Under the pieces are notes generated by a model that had not been told where the DNA came from, did not search any database, and worked only from the letters and a program-made list of their open reading frames with translations. Shown here one piece after another: positions 20,901-29,010 of a stretch of DNA of 64,000 bases (positions are counted from its first letter, which is position 1; each line of letters starts with the position of its first letter). Where the stretch lies: NCBI RefSeq assembly GCF_003264855.1, contig NZ_NFZS01000005.1, positions 62,001 through 126,000 of the forward strand, in the 5' to 3' direction. A program made the position numbers and the translations under genes. The DNA comes from Dyella jiangningensis. GTDB lineage: Bacteria; Pseudomonadota; Gammaproteobacteria; Xanthomonadales; Rhodanobacteraceae.

Positions 20901-20974
20901 CTACGCTGTACAAGGTGCCGCTGTTCTACACCACCCCGCGTTACGTGCAGTTCGGCGTCAGCTACGACTTCTGA
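17924..20974 (+). CDS. TonB-dependent outer-membrane receptor 2, Oar-like paralog
   Basis: A 1,016-residue paralog of the receptor at 14004. ATG 17924 follows AGGGGAG; the signal peptide ends at SPVFAQSS. The same order is seen: the small regulatory-like domain (DANGRYSAASLPLGTYKVSL), the plug (QVDSRTVITSEQLAKLPLQR and GGYGAAYGRSDGGVINQVGK), then a barrel ending QFGVSYDF with the C-terminal aromatic needed for barrel assembly. The plug and N-terminus are close to receptor 1, while the extracellular loops differ, suggesting related but different ligands. A two-component system follows 287 bases downstream. Confidence 0.92.
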   Translation: MSIQRFVQMNRGATLRRTALAAAVAAGVALASPVFAQSSTGSIFGTAPVAAGETVLIQSDSGVSREVSIDANGRYSAASLPLGTYKVSLKKDGNVVETRSNVTLVVGAGTQVSFVAAASDDAKSLGAVTVMANALPAIDVSQVDSRTVITSEQLAKLPLQRSAEAIATLAPGVNTGSGYFTSSTGQVLNSFGGSSIAENAYYINGFNTSDPLHNFGGLTLPYGAVDQEQVLTGGYGAAYGRSDGGVINQVGKRGTNDWHFGGQVLMQPSWAQSNPDNYYLTNGQLYRYRQDNNNQSTYTYDAYFGGPLIKDKLYVFGAVEGYQQQNGVNVGTVANGTAKTYSYSDPKWYAKVDWNITDNNILELTGASNKTEYNGNTYAYNYGTGNGKGSWGSYLGPDTETKNGADLWIAKYTGYITDSLTVDALYGKMHQISYSNVGGSDASRIIDAQYQNPAYNGGVPIVGPQTSGSVANPDAHDHTTNYRLDINYKIGSHSITAGIDNLNVSSYDIGNIEPGPGYSWEYGQGDPNTPISTAAGAGVGAPGGDGYYVDKYIYTTGAAVVHVKQRAQFIEDQWQVNDRVLLSLGLRNDQFTNYNPDSVPYIRLSKPNWAPRIGVSWDVYGDSSLKVYGNAGRYYLDEPTNVAIRAAAGSTYTRQYFTYTGIDPATGAPTGLAQIPQDIYPGVSADKEYGQPPDPKTVTSSNVKAEYQDEYIAGVDKAFEMFGEKWTAGAKATYRVLRNDLDDICDYPTFGAVGVSQGFDEAAAEGSGCYVMNPGRTADINVPLATGGYGTMVVPWSALGMPSLLRKYVALDTYLEHPFDGKWYAKIMYTWSHNYGNTEGSVRSDIGQQDVSQTEDWDNKGVMTYANGDQANDRRHQIKAYGYYQVTPEWLVGANVQILSGTPIVCLGYFGPQQADDYNYGASYHFCGPNGTPAAPGSTGRTPWTELVSLNAEYRPDWAQHKLAFSVQVYNLFDQQRATELYGTSESGPGQASTLYKVPLFYTTPRYVQFGVSYDF

Positions 20975-21022
20975 CGCCCGTCAGTCCCCGCAACAGGGAG
21001 CTGAAGGACCACTCCCTATCAA

Positions 21023-21049
21023 CGCTTCCCCGGGCCACCCCGGGGAAGC
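21023..21049 (+). other. Hairpin after TonB receptor 2
   Basis: GCTTCCCCGGG and CCCGGGGAAGC form a near-perfect 11-bp stem shortly after the stop codon, without a T run. It mirrors the first hairpin after receptor 1. Confidence 0.5.
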
Positions 21050-21128
21050 CTTCAGGTGACCCCTTCCGGGAGTACGGTTCGACCACCCTCCCGTTATCGA
21101 TCCAGCGATCAGCACCTCCCGGTACACC

Positions 21129-21157
21129 GGCGGCGAGGGATTCGCCGCCCCTTTTTT
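21129..21157 (+). terminator. Rho-independent terminator of TonB receptor 2
   Basis: GGCGGCGA and TCGCCGCC pair around a short loop and are followed by CCTTTTTT. It separates the receptor from the response-regulator gene. Confidence 0.9.
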
Positions 21158-21261
21158 GGGCGTCAAGTGACGCTTTGGTAAGACGACGATGGCCGGGTTC
21201 AGTAAGGCGGTTGGAAGGGTCGCCTGCTAGCATGAGGGGTATTCATCCACTTGTGCGCCCT

Positions 21262-21927
21262 ATGCGAATCCTGCTAGTCGAAGATGATTCCCTGGTTTCC
21301 GATGCCATTTCCCGTGGGCTGGTCGGCTCCGGCTACGTGGTCGACGCCGTGCCTGACGCCGAATCGGTGGCGACCCGATTGACCGATTCGCACTATGACC
21401 TGGCCATTGTCGACCTGGGTCTGCCCGGCGAAGACGGCCTGTCGCTGGTGCGCAAGCTGCGACGCGGCGGCAGTGCGCTGCCCCTGCTGATCGTCACCGC
21501 CCGCGACGGCCTGGACGACCGCATCAATGCCCTCGACCTGGGCGCCGACGACTACCTGGTGAAGCCGTTCGCGCTGCCCGAACTGGCGGCGCGCTGCCGC
21601 GCCCTGATCCGCCGCGCCACCGCGGCCGCCGCGAACGAGATCGTGATCGGTGGACTGCGCATCGACCTGGCCGGTCGCCGCGCGCTGAACGACAAGGGCG
21701 AGGTGCTGGAGCTCACCCGACGCGAGTGGTCGATCCTTGAATGCCTGGCGCACCACAGCGGTCGCGTGGTGAGCAAGGAGCGCCTCACCCAGGCCATTAC
21801 CGGCTGGAGCGAGGACATCTCGGGCAACGCCATCGAGGTGCACGTGTCGCGCCTGCGCAGCAAGCTGGGCAGCTCGGCCACCGTGCGCGGCATCCGCGGG
21901 CTGGGCTATCGCCTCGAAGATGGCTGA
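21262..21927 (+). CDS. OmpR-family response regulator, QseB/PmrA-like
   Basis: A 221-residue DNA-binding regulator. The receiver has the acidic pocket VEDD (residues 6-9), phospho-acceptor D51 in IVDLGLPGEDG, the TAR switch region and lysine in YLVKPF. The C-terminal winged helix includes LTRREWSILECLAHHSGRVV and the recognition segment GNAIEVHVSRLRSKL. The chosen ATG at 21262 opens with MRILLVEDD; an in-frame ATG at 21232 adds ten residues. It overlaps the kinase gene by eight bases, so the pair is cotranscribed. The target genes are unknown; the receptor just upstream is one candidate. Confidence 0.92.
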   Translation: MRILLVEDDSLVSDAISRGLVGSGYVVDAVPDAESVATRLTDSHYDLAIVDLGLPGEDGLSLVRKLRRGGSALPLLIVTARDGLDDRINALDLGADDYLVKPFALPELAARCRALIRRATAAAANEIVIGGLRIDLAGRRALNDKGEVLELTRREWSILECLAHHSGRVVSKERLTQAITGWSEDISGNAIEVHVSRLRSKLGSSATVRGIRGLGYRLEDG

Positions 21928-23299
21928 GACCCGGCCCCCCGCCAGCGTCCACGGACGGTTGCTGAGCTACCTGCTGGTACCCCTGTTCCTGCTGCTCGTA
22001 GCGGGCGTGGCGGTCGACCACCATGTCATCGTCACGCCGATCCACAACGCCTTCGATCATTCGCTGTCGCGCTCGGCGCTGGCGATCATGGCGCGCATCC
22101 GCCCGGGCCAGGACGGCAGGCCCGAAGTAGCCCTGCCCCAGCACCCGCCACCGCCGTTGCGCGCGATGTCGGACGAGCACTTCTTCTATCGCGTCAGCCT
22201 GCCCGACGGCCGCACCATCGCCGGCACCCCAGACCTGCCGCTCGCGCCCGACAGCGGCGCGGAGGATGGCTTCAGCTACACCAACCTTACCTATCGCAAC
22301 GACGCCTTCCGCCTCGCCAGCTACCGCACCAGCGAAACCGGCGAACCGCTGATCGTCACCGTGGCGGAAACACCGGCGCGGCGCGATCGTGCCGTGCATC
22401 GCCTGGACGTCGCCTTCCTCATCAACGATACGGTGCAGATGGTGCTGGTGTTGATCATCGCGCTGGTCGGCATCCGCATCGCGCTGCGGCCCTTGCAACG
22501 CCTCAGCCGGCAGCTGGCCCGTCGTCCGCGCCAGGCGCTGACCCACCTGCCGACGCAGGACGTGCCCAGCGAAGTGCTGCCGCTGGTGGAATCGCTCAAC
22601 AACCTGCTGGGCCGCATCCGCGACTCGGTGCTCTCGCAGCAGCACTTCATGGCGAACGCGGCGCACCAGTTGCGCACGCCGCTGACCGGGCTCAAGGCGC
22701 AACTGGAGGTGCTCGCCCGCGAAACCGCCGGCGGCCCGCTGCAGGAACGCATCGCCCTGCTGCACGGCGGCGTGGACCGCCTGGCCCACACCGCGAACCA
22801 GTTGCTGACCCTGGCCCGCGCCGAACCTTCCGCGCACCGGTCCAGCCATTTCGCCTTGATCGAATTGCCCAAGCTGATCGGCGAAGTGATCGACAGTTCG
22901 CTCGATCGCGCCATCGCGCACGGCATCGACCTCGGCGCGGGCAGTCATCCGGCGCAGGTCAACGGCGTGTACTGGCTGCTGCACGAACTGCTGGGCAACC
23001 TGATGGACAACGCCATCCGCCATACGCCGGCGGGCGGGAACATCACCGTCCGCTGCGGCGTGGACCGGGGTCATCCCTTCCTTGAGGTCGACGACAGCGG
23101 CACCGGCATCGCGCCGGAAGAGCGCGCCAAGGTCCGCGAACGCTTCTACCGCGGCAGCGGCAACCAGACGGAGGGCTGCGGCCTGGGGCTGGCCATCGTC
23201 GACGAGGTCGCGAGGGTCCACAACGCCCGACTGAGCATCCTGGACGGCAGCACCGGCCGCGGCACCCGCATGCGCATCGACTTTCCCGCCGTCAGCTGA
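21920..23299 (+). CDS. Sensor histidine kinase, QseC-like
   Basis: A 459-residue inner-membrane kinase and partner of the regulator it overlaps. Two membrane helices (about 13-33 and 165-187) flank a periplasmic domain of about 130 residues typical of the 2CSK_N type. The phospho-acceptor is H249 in AAHQLRTPLTGLKAQ. The ATPase domain has the N box LGNLMDNAIRHTP, G1 DDSGTGIAPEER and G2 GCGLGLAIV. The signal sensed cannot be read from sequence. A weak GTGCC/GGCAC hairpin with a TTTGAATTT tail follows at 23307-23330 and may end the unit. Confidence 0.92.
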   Translation: MAETRPPASVHGRLLSYLLVPLFLLLVAGVAVDHHVIVTPIHNAFDHSLSRSALAIMARIRPGQDGRPEVALPQHPPPPLRAMSDEHFFYRVSLPDGRTIAGTPDLPLAPDSGAEDGFSYTNLTYRNDAFRLASYRTSETGEPLIVTVAETPARRDRAVHRLDVAFLINDTVQMVLVLIIALVGIRIALRPLQRLSRQLARRPRQALTHLPTQDVPSEVLPLVESLNNLLGRIRDSVLSQQHFMANAAHQLRTPLTGLKAQLEVLARETAGGPLQERIALLHGGVDRLAHTANQLLTLARAEPSAHRSSHFALIELPKLIGEVIDSSLDRAIAHGIDLGAGSHPAQVNGVYWLLHELLGNLMDNAIRHTPAGGNITVRCGVDRGHPFLEVDDSGTGIAPEERAKVRERFYRGSGNQTEGCGLGLAIVDEVARVHNARLSILDGSTGRGTRMRIDFPAVS

Positions 23300-23378
23300 A
23301 ACACACGTGCCACGGGTGGCACTTTGAATTTGGCCAGTCCACCCCCAAAGTGGGGGCAGCCTTTGACAGGAGTCCCCC

Positions 23379-24746
23379 GTGTCCATACCCAGTGCCGTCA
23401 AGAGCACGCCGATCGGCAGCCGCCAGCAGCTCACCGATTACCTTGCCGCCGGTGAGAAGCCCCGCGATGCCTGGCGCATCGGCACCGAGCACGAGAAGTT
23501 CGGTTTCCTCACCGATACCCTGCGCCCCCCCACCTTCGAAGGCGAGCGCGGCATCCGCGTGCTGCTGGAGCAGCTGGCAGCGCGCTACGGCTGGGACATC
23601 GCCCGCGAAGGCGACAGCCCGGTGGCGCTGTCGCGCGACAAGGCCTCGATCACGCTCGAGCCCGCCGGCCAGCTGGAACTGTCCGGTGCGCCGCTGGAGT
23701 CGATCCACCAGACCTGCTGCGAGGTCAACGCGCACCTGACCGAGGTGCGCTCGATCGCGGACGACCTGGGCATCGGTTTCCTGGGCATGGGCTTCCAGCC
23801 CAAGTGGCGCCGCGAGGAAATGCCGTGGATGCCCAAGGGCCGCTACAAAATCATGCGCGAGTACATGCCCAAGGTCGGCAACCTCGGCCTGGACATGATG
23901 ACCCGCACCTGCACCGTGCAGGTGAACCTCGACTTCGACAGCGAAGCCGACATGGTGCGCAAGTTCCGCACCAGCCTGGCGCTGCAACCGATCGCCACGG
24001 CGCTTTTCGCCGATTCGCCGTTTACGGATGGCCGTCCAAACGGCTATCTCTCCTACCGTTCGCACGTGTGGGAAGACACTGATCCCGATCGCACCGGCAT
24101 GCTCGATTTCGTCTTCGAGGACGGCTTCGGCTACGAGCGCTACGTCGACTACATGCTCGACGTGCCGATGTACTTCAGCTACCAGAACGGCACCTACGTC
24201 GATCTCTCGGGGCAGGACTTCAAGCGCTTCATGGCCGGCGAGTTGCCAGCACTGCCCGGCGTGCGCGCGACCATGAAGGACTGGGCCGACCACCTCACCA
24301 CCGCCTTCCCGGAAGTGCGCCTCAAGCAATACCTGGAAATGCGCGGCGCCGACGGCGGTCCGTGGAACCGACTGTGCGCGCTGCCCGCCTTGTGGGTGGG
24401 CCTGCTGTATGACGATGACGCGCTGACGGCCGCCTGGGACCTGGTGAAGGACTTCTCGCATGGCGAACGCCAGGCGCTACGCGATGGCGTCCCGCGCCAG
24501 GCGCTGAAGCTGCCGTTCCGCAACCATACCGTGCGCGAACTGGCCCGTGAAACCTTGAAGATTGCCTCCCACGGCCTCAAGCGTCGCGCCAGGCTCAATC
24601 GCAGCGGCGCGGATGAAAGCATCTTCCTCGAACCGCTGATCGAGATCGTGGAAGCGAACCAGACACCCGCCGAGCGCAAGCTGGAACTGTTCCACGGCGC
24701 ATGGAACGGCAACGTCGACCCGGTGTTCCGCGAGTTCGCCTACTGA
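23379..24746 (+). CDS. gshA: Glutamate-cysteine ligase, plant/alphaproteobacterial type
   Basis: GshA joins glutamate and cysteine, the first step of glutathione synthesis. The 455-residue length and motifs WRIGTEHEKFGF, ITLEPAGQLELSG, MGFQPKW and YRSHVWEDTDPDRTGML are those of the plant-type enzyme, unlike the E. coli form. GTG 23379 has CAGGAG upstream. A CCCCC/GGGGG hairpin lies in the short leader. It is a single gene with a strong terminator. The cysteines near residue 116-117 (QTCCEVN) are seen in this group. Glutathione supply fits the glutaredoxin gene at 12527. Confidence 0.94.
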   Translation: MSIPSAVKSTPIGSRQQLTDYLAAGEKPRDAWRIGTEHEKFGFLTDTLRPPTFEGERGIRVLLEQLAARYGWDIAREGDSPVALSRDKASITLEPAGQLELSGAPLESIHQTCCEVNAHLTEVRSIADDLGIGFLGMGFQPKWRREEMPWMPKGRYKIMREYMPKVGNLGLDMMTRTCTVQVNLDFDSEADMVRKFRTSLALQPIATALFADSPFTDGRPNGYLSYRSHVWEDTDPDRTGMLDFVFEDGFGYERYVDYMLDVPMYFSYQNGTYVDLSGQDFKRFMAGELPALPGVRATMKDWADHLTTAFPEVRLKQYLEMRGADGGPWNRLCALPALWVGLLYDDDALTAAWDLVKDFSHGERQALRDGVPRQALKLPFRNHTVRELARETLKIASHGLKRRARLNRSGADESIFLEPLIEIVEANQTPAERKLELFHGAWNGNVDPVFREFAY

Positions 24747-24765
24747 GCGCACCCGCATGCATGAC

Positions 24766-24793
24766 AGCCCCGCCCTCGAGCGGGGCTTTTTTT
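24766..24793 (+). terminator. Rho-independent terminator of gshA
   Basis: AGCCCCGC and GCGGGGCT pair around a six-base loop and run into seven T residues, 20 bases after the stop. Confidence 0.94.
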
Positions 24794-24836
24794 CGCCGCC
24801 ATCCGCACGCGCCAACCACCGGCTCGCAACGGCGCT

Positions 24837-25235
24837 TCAATCGCCGGCGACCAGCAAGCCAGGACGAAACGACTTGCCGCCGCCATTGGTCAGGCGCAGA
24901 CCGCTATGGCGACACACGTCCAGCATGGGATAGGTTTCCACGCGGCCATTGATGAACGTCACGCGCACGTCGCGCAGGCAGTCACCGGAGGGGACGCTCA
25001 CCGTCGTCGAGCTCAATCCTCCCTGCAACGGTGAAGCGAACGAAGCCTCCACATAGGCACCGCTTCCGGCGGGCGCCATGGCGAAAGCCGTCACGCTGTC
25101 GAAGGTCGCATTGACGAGACGCAGGTGGTGCGCGGGTGTCCGCGCGTCACCGGCATCCGCGGGCGCGCCGGGCACAACGCATGATGCGGCAACCGCGATG
25201 ATCGCGACACGAGGCAAGAGACGAAGGGCAGCCAT
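24837..25235 (-). CDS. Small secreted protein of unknown function
   Basis: A 132-residue protein with an N-terminal signal peptide (LLPRVAIIAVAASCVVPGAPADA). The mature part is beta-rich and has two cysteines (GDCLRD and LDVCRH), able to form one disulfide in the periplasm. Phrases such as LRLVNATFDSVTAFAMAPAGSG and VTFINGRVETYPMLDVC resemble small exported proteins of this order with no known role. It converges on gshA and is divergent from the LytS-type kinase, with 210 bases between the starts. No family name could be given. Confidence 0.65.
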   Translation of the reverse strand: MAALRLLPRVAIIAVAASCVVPGAPADAGDARTPAHHLRLVNATFDSVTAFAMAPAGSGAYVEASFASPLQGGLSSTTVSVPSGDCLRDVRVTFINGRVETYPMLDVCRHSGLRLTNGGGKSFRPGLLVAGD

Positions 25236-25445
25236 GGCATTGCTCCGATGGTCGTTTCGATGCCGCCCTCTTCGAACGTAACGAAAGGCCGGCGGCGATA
25301 TCGGAGCGCCGTTTCATGCCGCCGCGGAAGCGCGACGGGACGAATCGTCGTGGCGGCGTGATGAATCGTAGTGGCGCCGCCGTTTGCTTTTCTCCGTGCA
25401 GACCTGCGCCTAAGATGCGGACACGATCCGCCAGGATAGACAGCG

Positions 25446-26561
25446 ATGAAGGTCCGCCTCGGCACCACGGACATCGGCCTTGCCCAGTACATCGGGTTGT
25501 GGACGACTGTCGCCGTGGTGTTCGGCGTGCAGGGGATGCTGCGCGACATCATGGCCGACCATCACGTGTGGCCGCTGTGGGACTACCTTCGCTGGGCCAT
25601 GATCCAGTGGTACACCTGGGCCGCGCTGGCGCCATGGGTGTTCCGCCTCGCGGCGACCTACCCGATTCGCGCGCCGTTGCGGCTGCGCGGCCTGGGCAGG
25701 CAGTTGCCGCTGAGCCTTGGCGTGACGCTGCTCGGCATGGTGATCGGCGCGTTCGTGTCCACCGCTTTCGAGCCGAGCGACTTCTTCCAGCAGCTGTGGT
25801 TCTTCATCGGCCAGCATTTCGCCCTGGGCCTGCTCACCTACTGGATGCTGTTCGCGATCCAGCAGGCGATGGCGTTCCACGAGGAGAAATCCCGTCGAGA
25901 GGTCGAAGCCAACCGTCTTGCGGCGGAGCTGGCGCAGTCGCGCCTGCAGGCGCTGAAATCGCAGCTGCAGCCGCACTTCCTGTTCAACACGCTGCACGCC
26001 ATTGCCACCCTGCTCGACGAGGACACGCTGTCGGCGGAAGACATGCTGCTGCGGCTGAGCGACCTGCTGCGCGCGTTCCTGGAAGACTATGACGGCCAGG
26101 AGATCAGCCTGCGCCGTGAACTGGTGCTGCTCGACCTCTATCTCGGCATCCAGCGCGTGCGCTTCAAGGATCGCCTGACCACGCAGATCTACGTCAGCCC
26201 CGATACGCTGCAAGGCGCGGTGCCCAGCCTGATCCTGCAACCGATCGTGGAGAACGCGATCCGCCACGGCATCGGCGAGCGTGTCGGCTCCGACTGCATC
26301 GAGATCGAAAGCCGGCGCGAAGGCGACAGCCTCTGCATCGACGTGCGCAATCGCAACAGCACTCTGGAGCCCGGTCCGGCATCGAGTTCGGGACACGGCA
26401 TCGGTCTCTCCAATACGGTACTGCGCCTGCGCGAGCTTTATGGCGATGCGGCGCAGGTGCGCCTGGAAATGATCTGGCCGCAGGGCGTGGTGTGCCGGCT
26501 GCGCCTGCCGTTCCACGAGATCGAGGAACCCGATGAGGCGCCCGAGGTGGCGACCGCATGA
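25446..26561 (+). CDS. LytS/YpdA-type sensor histidine kinase (His_kinase family), AlgZ-like
   Basis: A 371-residue membrane kinase. Four hydrophobic helices fill about residues 10-140. A short coiled region follows, then the His_kinase block KSQLQPHFLFNTLHAIATL with H177 as the presumed phospho-acceptor. The ATPase lobe shows LILQPIVENAIRHGIG and GHGIGLSNT. The stop overlaps the start of the LytTR regulator by four bases (ATGA), so both are made together. This pairing is that of AlgZ-AlgR and relatives controlling exopolysaccharide, motility or attachment; targets here are unknown. Confidence 0.9.
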   Translation: MKVRLGTTDIGLAQYIGLWTTVAVVFGVQGMLRDIMADHHVWPLWDYLRWAMIQWYTWAALAPWVFRLAATYPIRAPLRLRGLGRQLPLSLGVTLLGMVIGAFVSTAFEPSDFFQQLWFFIGQHFALGLLTYWMLFAIQQAMAFHEEKSRREVEANRLAAELAQSRLQALKSQLQPHFLFNTLHAIATLLDEDTLSAEDMLLRLSDLLRAFLEDYDGQEISLRRELVLLDLYLGIQRVRFKDRLTTQIYVSPDTLQGAVPSLILQPIVENAIRHGIGERVGSDCIEIESRREGDSLCIDVRNRNSTLEPGPASSSGHGIGLSNTVLRLRELYGDAAQVRLEMIWPQGVVCRLRLPFHEIEEPDEAPEVATA

Positions 26562-27346
26562 CCATCACCGCGCTGGTCGTCGATGACGAGCCGCTGGCAC
26601 GGCGCGCGATCGTGCGGCAACTGGGCAACGACACGGACATCGAATTGCTGGGCGAATGCGGGGATGGCGCATCGGCCGTGCGGGCGATCCGCCAGCACTC
26701 GCCCGACCTGGTCTTTCTCGATGTGCAGATGCCGGCGCTCACCGGCGTCGATGTCGTGGCGGCGATCGGCGTGGAGCGCATGCCGGCCATCGTGTTCGTC
26801 ACGGCGTACGAACAGTACGCGGTGAAGGCGTTCGAAGCGAACGCGGTGGACTACCTGGTGAAGCCGTTCAGCCGGGAGCGTTTCGCCGAAACCCTGTCGC
26901 GCGCGAAAAGCCGGCTGGCCGAGCGAGCGAACCGCAACGAGCCGTCCTCCGCCCGGATCATGCAGGCGCTGGAGGCGTTGCGGCAGCGCGACCGGTATGT
27001 CGAGCGCCTTGCCGTGCGCATCGGCGAGCACATCACCTTCGTCGGCGTCGACGACATCGTGTGGATCAAGGCCAGTGGCAACGTCGTGCTGCTGCACCTG
27101 GCCGATCGCGTACACGAGCTGCGCGAAACGATGTCGTCGCTGGCCACGCGGCTCGATCCACGGCGCTTCGCGCGTATCCATCGTTCGGCGATCATCAACA
27201 TGCGCCGCGTCCAGGCGATCCATCCGTGGTTCAACGGACACCACGTCGTCACCATGGACACCGGGCAGAAGCTGCGCATGAGCCGCTACCAGCACGAGGC
27301 CTTCCTGCGGCTTGTCTCCGCACGCGAGGCGAAGCCTGACGCTTAG
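26558..27346 (+). CDS. LytTR-family response regulator, AlgR-like
   Basis: A 262-residue regulator and partner of the kinase it overlaps. The receiver has VVDDEPLARRAI, phospho-acceptor D55 in FLDVQMPALTG, VFVTAYEQYA and the lysine in YLVKPFSRERF. The DNA-binding LytTR domain spans about residues 150-255: IWIKASGNVVLLH, the helix-like SSLATRLDPRRFARIHRSAIIN and a closing GQKLRMSRYQ. LytTR proteins bind short imperfect direct repeats, which could be sought upstream of the genes in this window. A 527-base non-coding region follows. Confidence 0.92.
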   Translation: MTITALVVDDEPLARRAIVRQLGNDTDIELLGECGDGASAVRAIRQHSPDLVFLDVQMPALTGVDVVAAIGVERMPAIVFVTAYEQYAVKAFEANAVDYLVKPFSRERFAETLSRAKSRLAERANRNEPSSARIMQALEALRQRDRYVERLAVRIGEHITFVGVDDIVWIKASGNVVLLHLADRVHELRETMSSLATRLDPRRFARIHRSAIINMRRVQAIHPWFNGHHVVTMDTGQKLRMSRYQHEAFLRLVSAREAKPDA

Positions 27347-27873
27347 TGCGTTCCACCCAATATACGCGCCATTGCGGATAGCGACATCGCCCCTCGCGTT
27401 GCACATGCGCAGTACGGCCAGACCACGCAAACGGAAATCGTCCGGGACGCGTGTCAGCGCTCAGCCCTGTTCCTGGCGCATGCGATGCAAACCGCAAGTT
27501 CACGCGCCTCGCGGCCGTCGTTGCGAAGCATCCGCTGCCTCACTTCGTGGCAGGCAAACGCCGAAGCGCCACTTTGTGTAGCGGTGCACGCTCCCTATCT
27601 TTCGTCGCGGCGGAGCGACTTCATGCGCATCGCCGTTCGGATGTCCAAACCAATGCTTTCGCGAAGCTTAAATCGGACTGACTGCTGCTTGAATCGCATC
27701 GCTTGCAGCGAACACCGGCGGTGGAAAGCGATCATGCATAAGCTTGGTGAAAGTAAGCCCGCCGATACTTGTGGTGGCCATGGGACGGCTCGTGTCGAAG
27801 GCTTCGCAAGAAGCGCCGCGCTGGATGCGATGGTTTAACTCCATACCAACGTTTTCTTCCCTTCTGGTGTCGC
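27347..27873. other. Non-coding stretch of about 530 bases with lower GC
   Basis: No open frame with family features or a ribosome site is visible on either strand, and I see no hairpin plus T run. The base composition is visibly less GC-rich than the flanking genes, especially 27640-27860. It may hold the promoter and leader of the glycosyltransferase genes, or remains of decayed sequence. The boundary on the right depends on the uncertain start of the next gene. Confidence 0.4.
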
Positions 27874-28995
27874 GTGCAAAGATCCGGCGTTAATGCCAAG
27901 CAGGATTCCCTGCCGAAAAAAGGCGTGTATCGCGTCCTGATATGCCGGCCGAACCATCGGCTCGGCAACACGATCCTGCTGACCCCTTTGATCACGGAGC
28001 TGGAACGCCTGTACAAGGGCGCGGAGATCGATGTCCTGACGGAAGGACCGATCGCCGAAGAAGTGTTCAGCACCTTCTTCTGCGTCAAGAACGTCTATTG
28101 CCTGCCCAAGCGCGGCTTCAAGCACCCGATATCGTTCGCCGGCATGCTGCTGCGCATTCGCAAGACCGAGTACGACCTGATCGTCGATCCATGCCTCGGC
28201 TCGGGCTTCAGCCGCGTGCTGACCAAATTCCTGCGGGGACGCTACAAGCTCGGCTTCAGTGACGACGCGTTGCGTTCGGGCCTGACGCATCCGGTGCCGA
28301 CGGCGGTGGCCCGCCAGCACATGGCGCAGCGTCCCATCAACCTGCTGCGCTGGGCACGCGAGCACTACGCGGCGGAGAGCGAGCCGGTGGCCGACTATCC
28401 CTCCCTGGATATCCGCCTGACCGAAGAGGAACGCGCCCATGGCCGCGCGGTGATCGAGCAACTGCTGCCGCCATCGCGCCAGGCTGCTTCCCAGCCGACC
28501 ATCGGCGTCTTTGCGAACGCGACCGGCGCCAAGCGATACCCGGCGACGTGGTGGAATGAGTTCACTGCGGCGTTCGAATCGATGAGTCCGCAATCGCGCA
28601 TCCTCGAACTCATTCCCATGCATGGGCATTCCATGCTCGGCGAAGCGTATCCGGGCTATTACTCGTCGGACATTCGGCGCATGGGCGCCGTGATGGCAGG
28701 CATGGACCTGATGATCACGGCGGACTGCGGCGTGATGCACTTGGCGGTGGCGTCCAAGGTGCCCACGGTCGGCATGTTCTGCGTCACCGATGCGTCGGTA
28801 TACGCGCCGTACGGATCGGGAAGTTGCTCGCTGATCACACACGGCCTTTCCGCAAGGGAAGCGGCCGAGCAGGTGATCCGCAGCTTTCCTTCGCTGCTGG
28901 GACGCGCAGGCGCTGCCGCGAGCACTTCGGCCAGCACGAGCCCCGACCTGGACTGGAACGAAGCCGGCCTGGGCAGCCTGGGACTGTCGCACTGA
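27874..28995 (+). CDS. Glycosyltransferase family 9 (heptosyltransferase-like)
   Basis: About 373 residues of the GT9 type, which moves heptose or a related sugar onto lipopolysaccharide core or another glycan at the cytoplasmic face. Visible are GVYRVLICRPNHRLGNTILLTPLI at the start, a two-lobed Rossmann layout, GVFANATGAKRYPATWWNEF, and the nucleotide-sugar block ADCGVMHLAVASKVPTVGMF. The start is uncertain: GTG 27874 is used, TTG 27769 would lengthen it, GTG 27922 would shorten it; none has a convincing ribosome site. The Ala/Ser-rich C-terminus is unusual. Two GT39-type genes follow on the same strand. Confidence 0.82.
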   Translation: MQRSGVNAKQDSLPKKGVYRVLICRPNHRLGNTILLTPLITELERLYKGAEIDVLTEGPIAEEVFSTFFCVKNVYCLPKRGFKHPISFAGMLLRIRKTEYDLIVDPCLGSGFSRVLTKFLRGRYKLGFSDDALRSGLTHPVPTAVARQHMAQRPINLLRWAREHYAAESEPVADYPSLDIRLTEEERAHGRAVIEQLLPPSRQAASQPTIGVFANATGAKRYPATWWNEFTAAFESMSPQSRILELIPMHGHSMLGEAYPGYYSSDIRRMGAVMAGMDLMITADCGVMHLAVASKVPTVGMFCVTDASVYAPYGSGSCSLITHGLSAREAAEQVIRSFPSLLGRAGAAASTSASTSPDLDWNEAGLGSLGLSH

Positions 28996-29010
28996 TGGCG
29001 CATATATCCC

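Noticed and set aside
27732-28088. A 118-residue minus-strand frame at the start of the GT9 gene
   Set aside because: It overlaps the GT9 coding region, has no recognisable domain, and its base use is that of an antisense frame.
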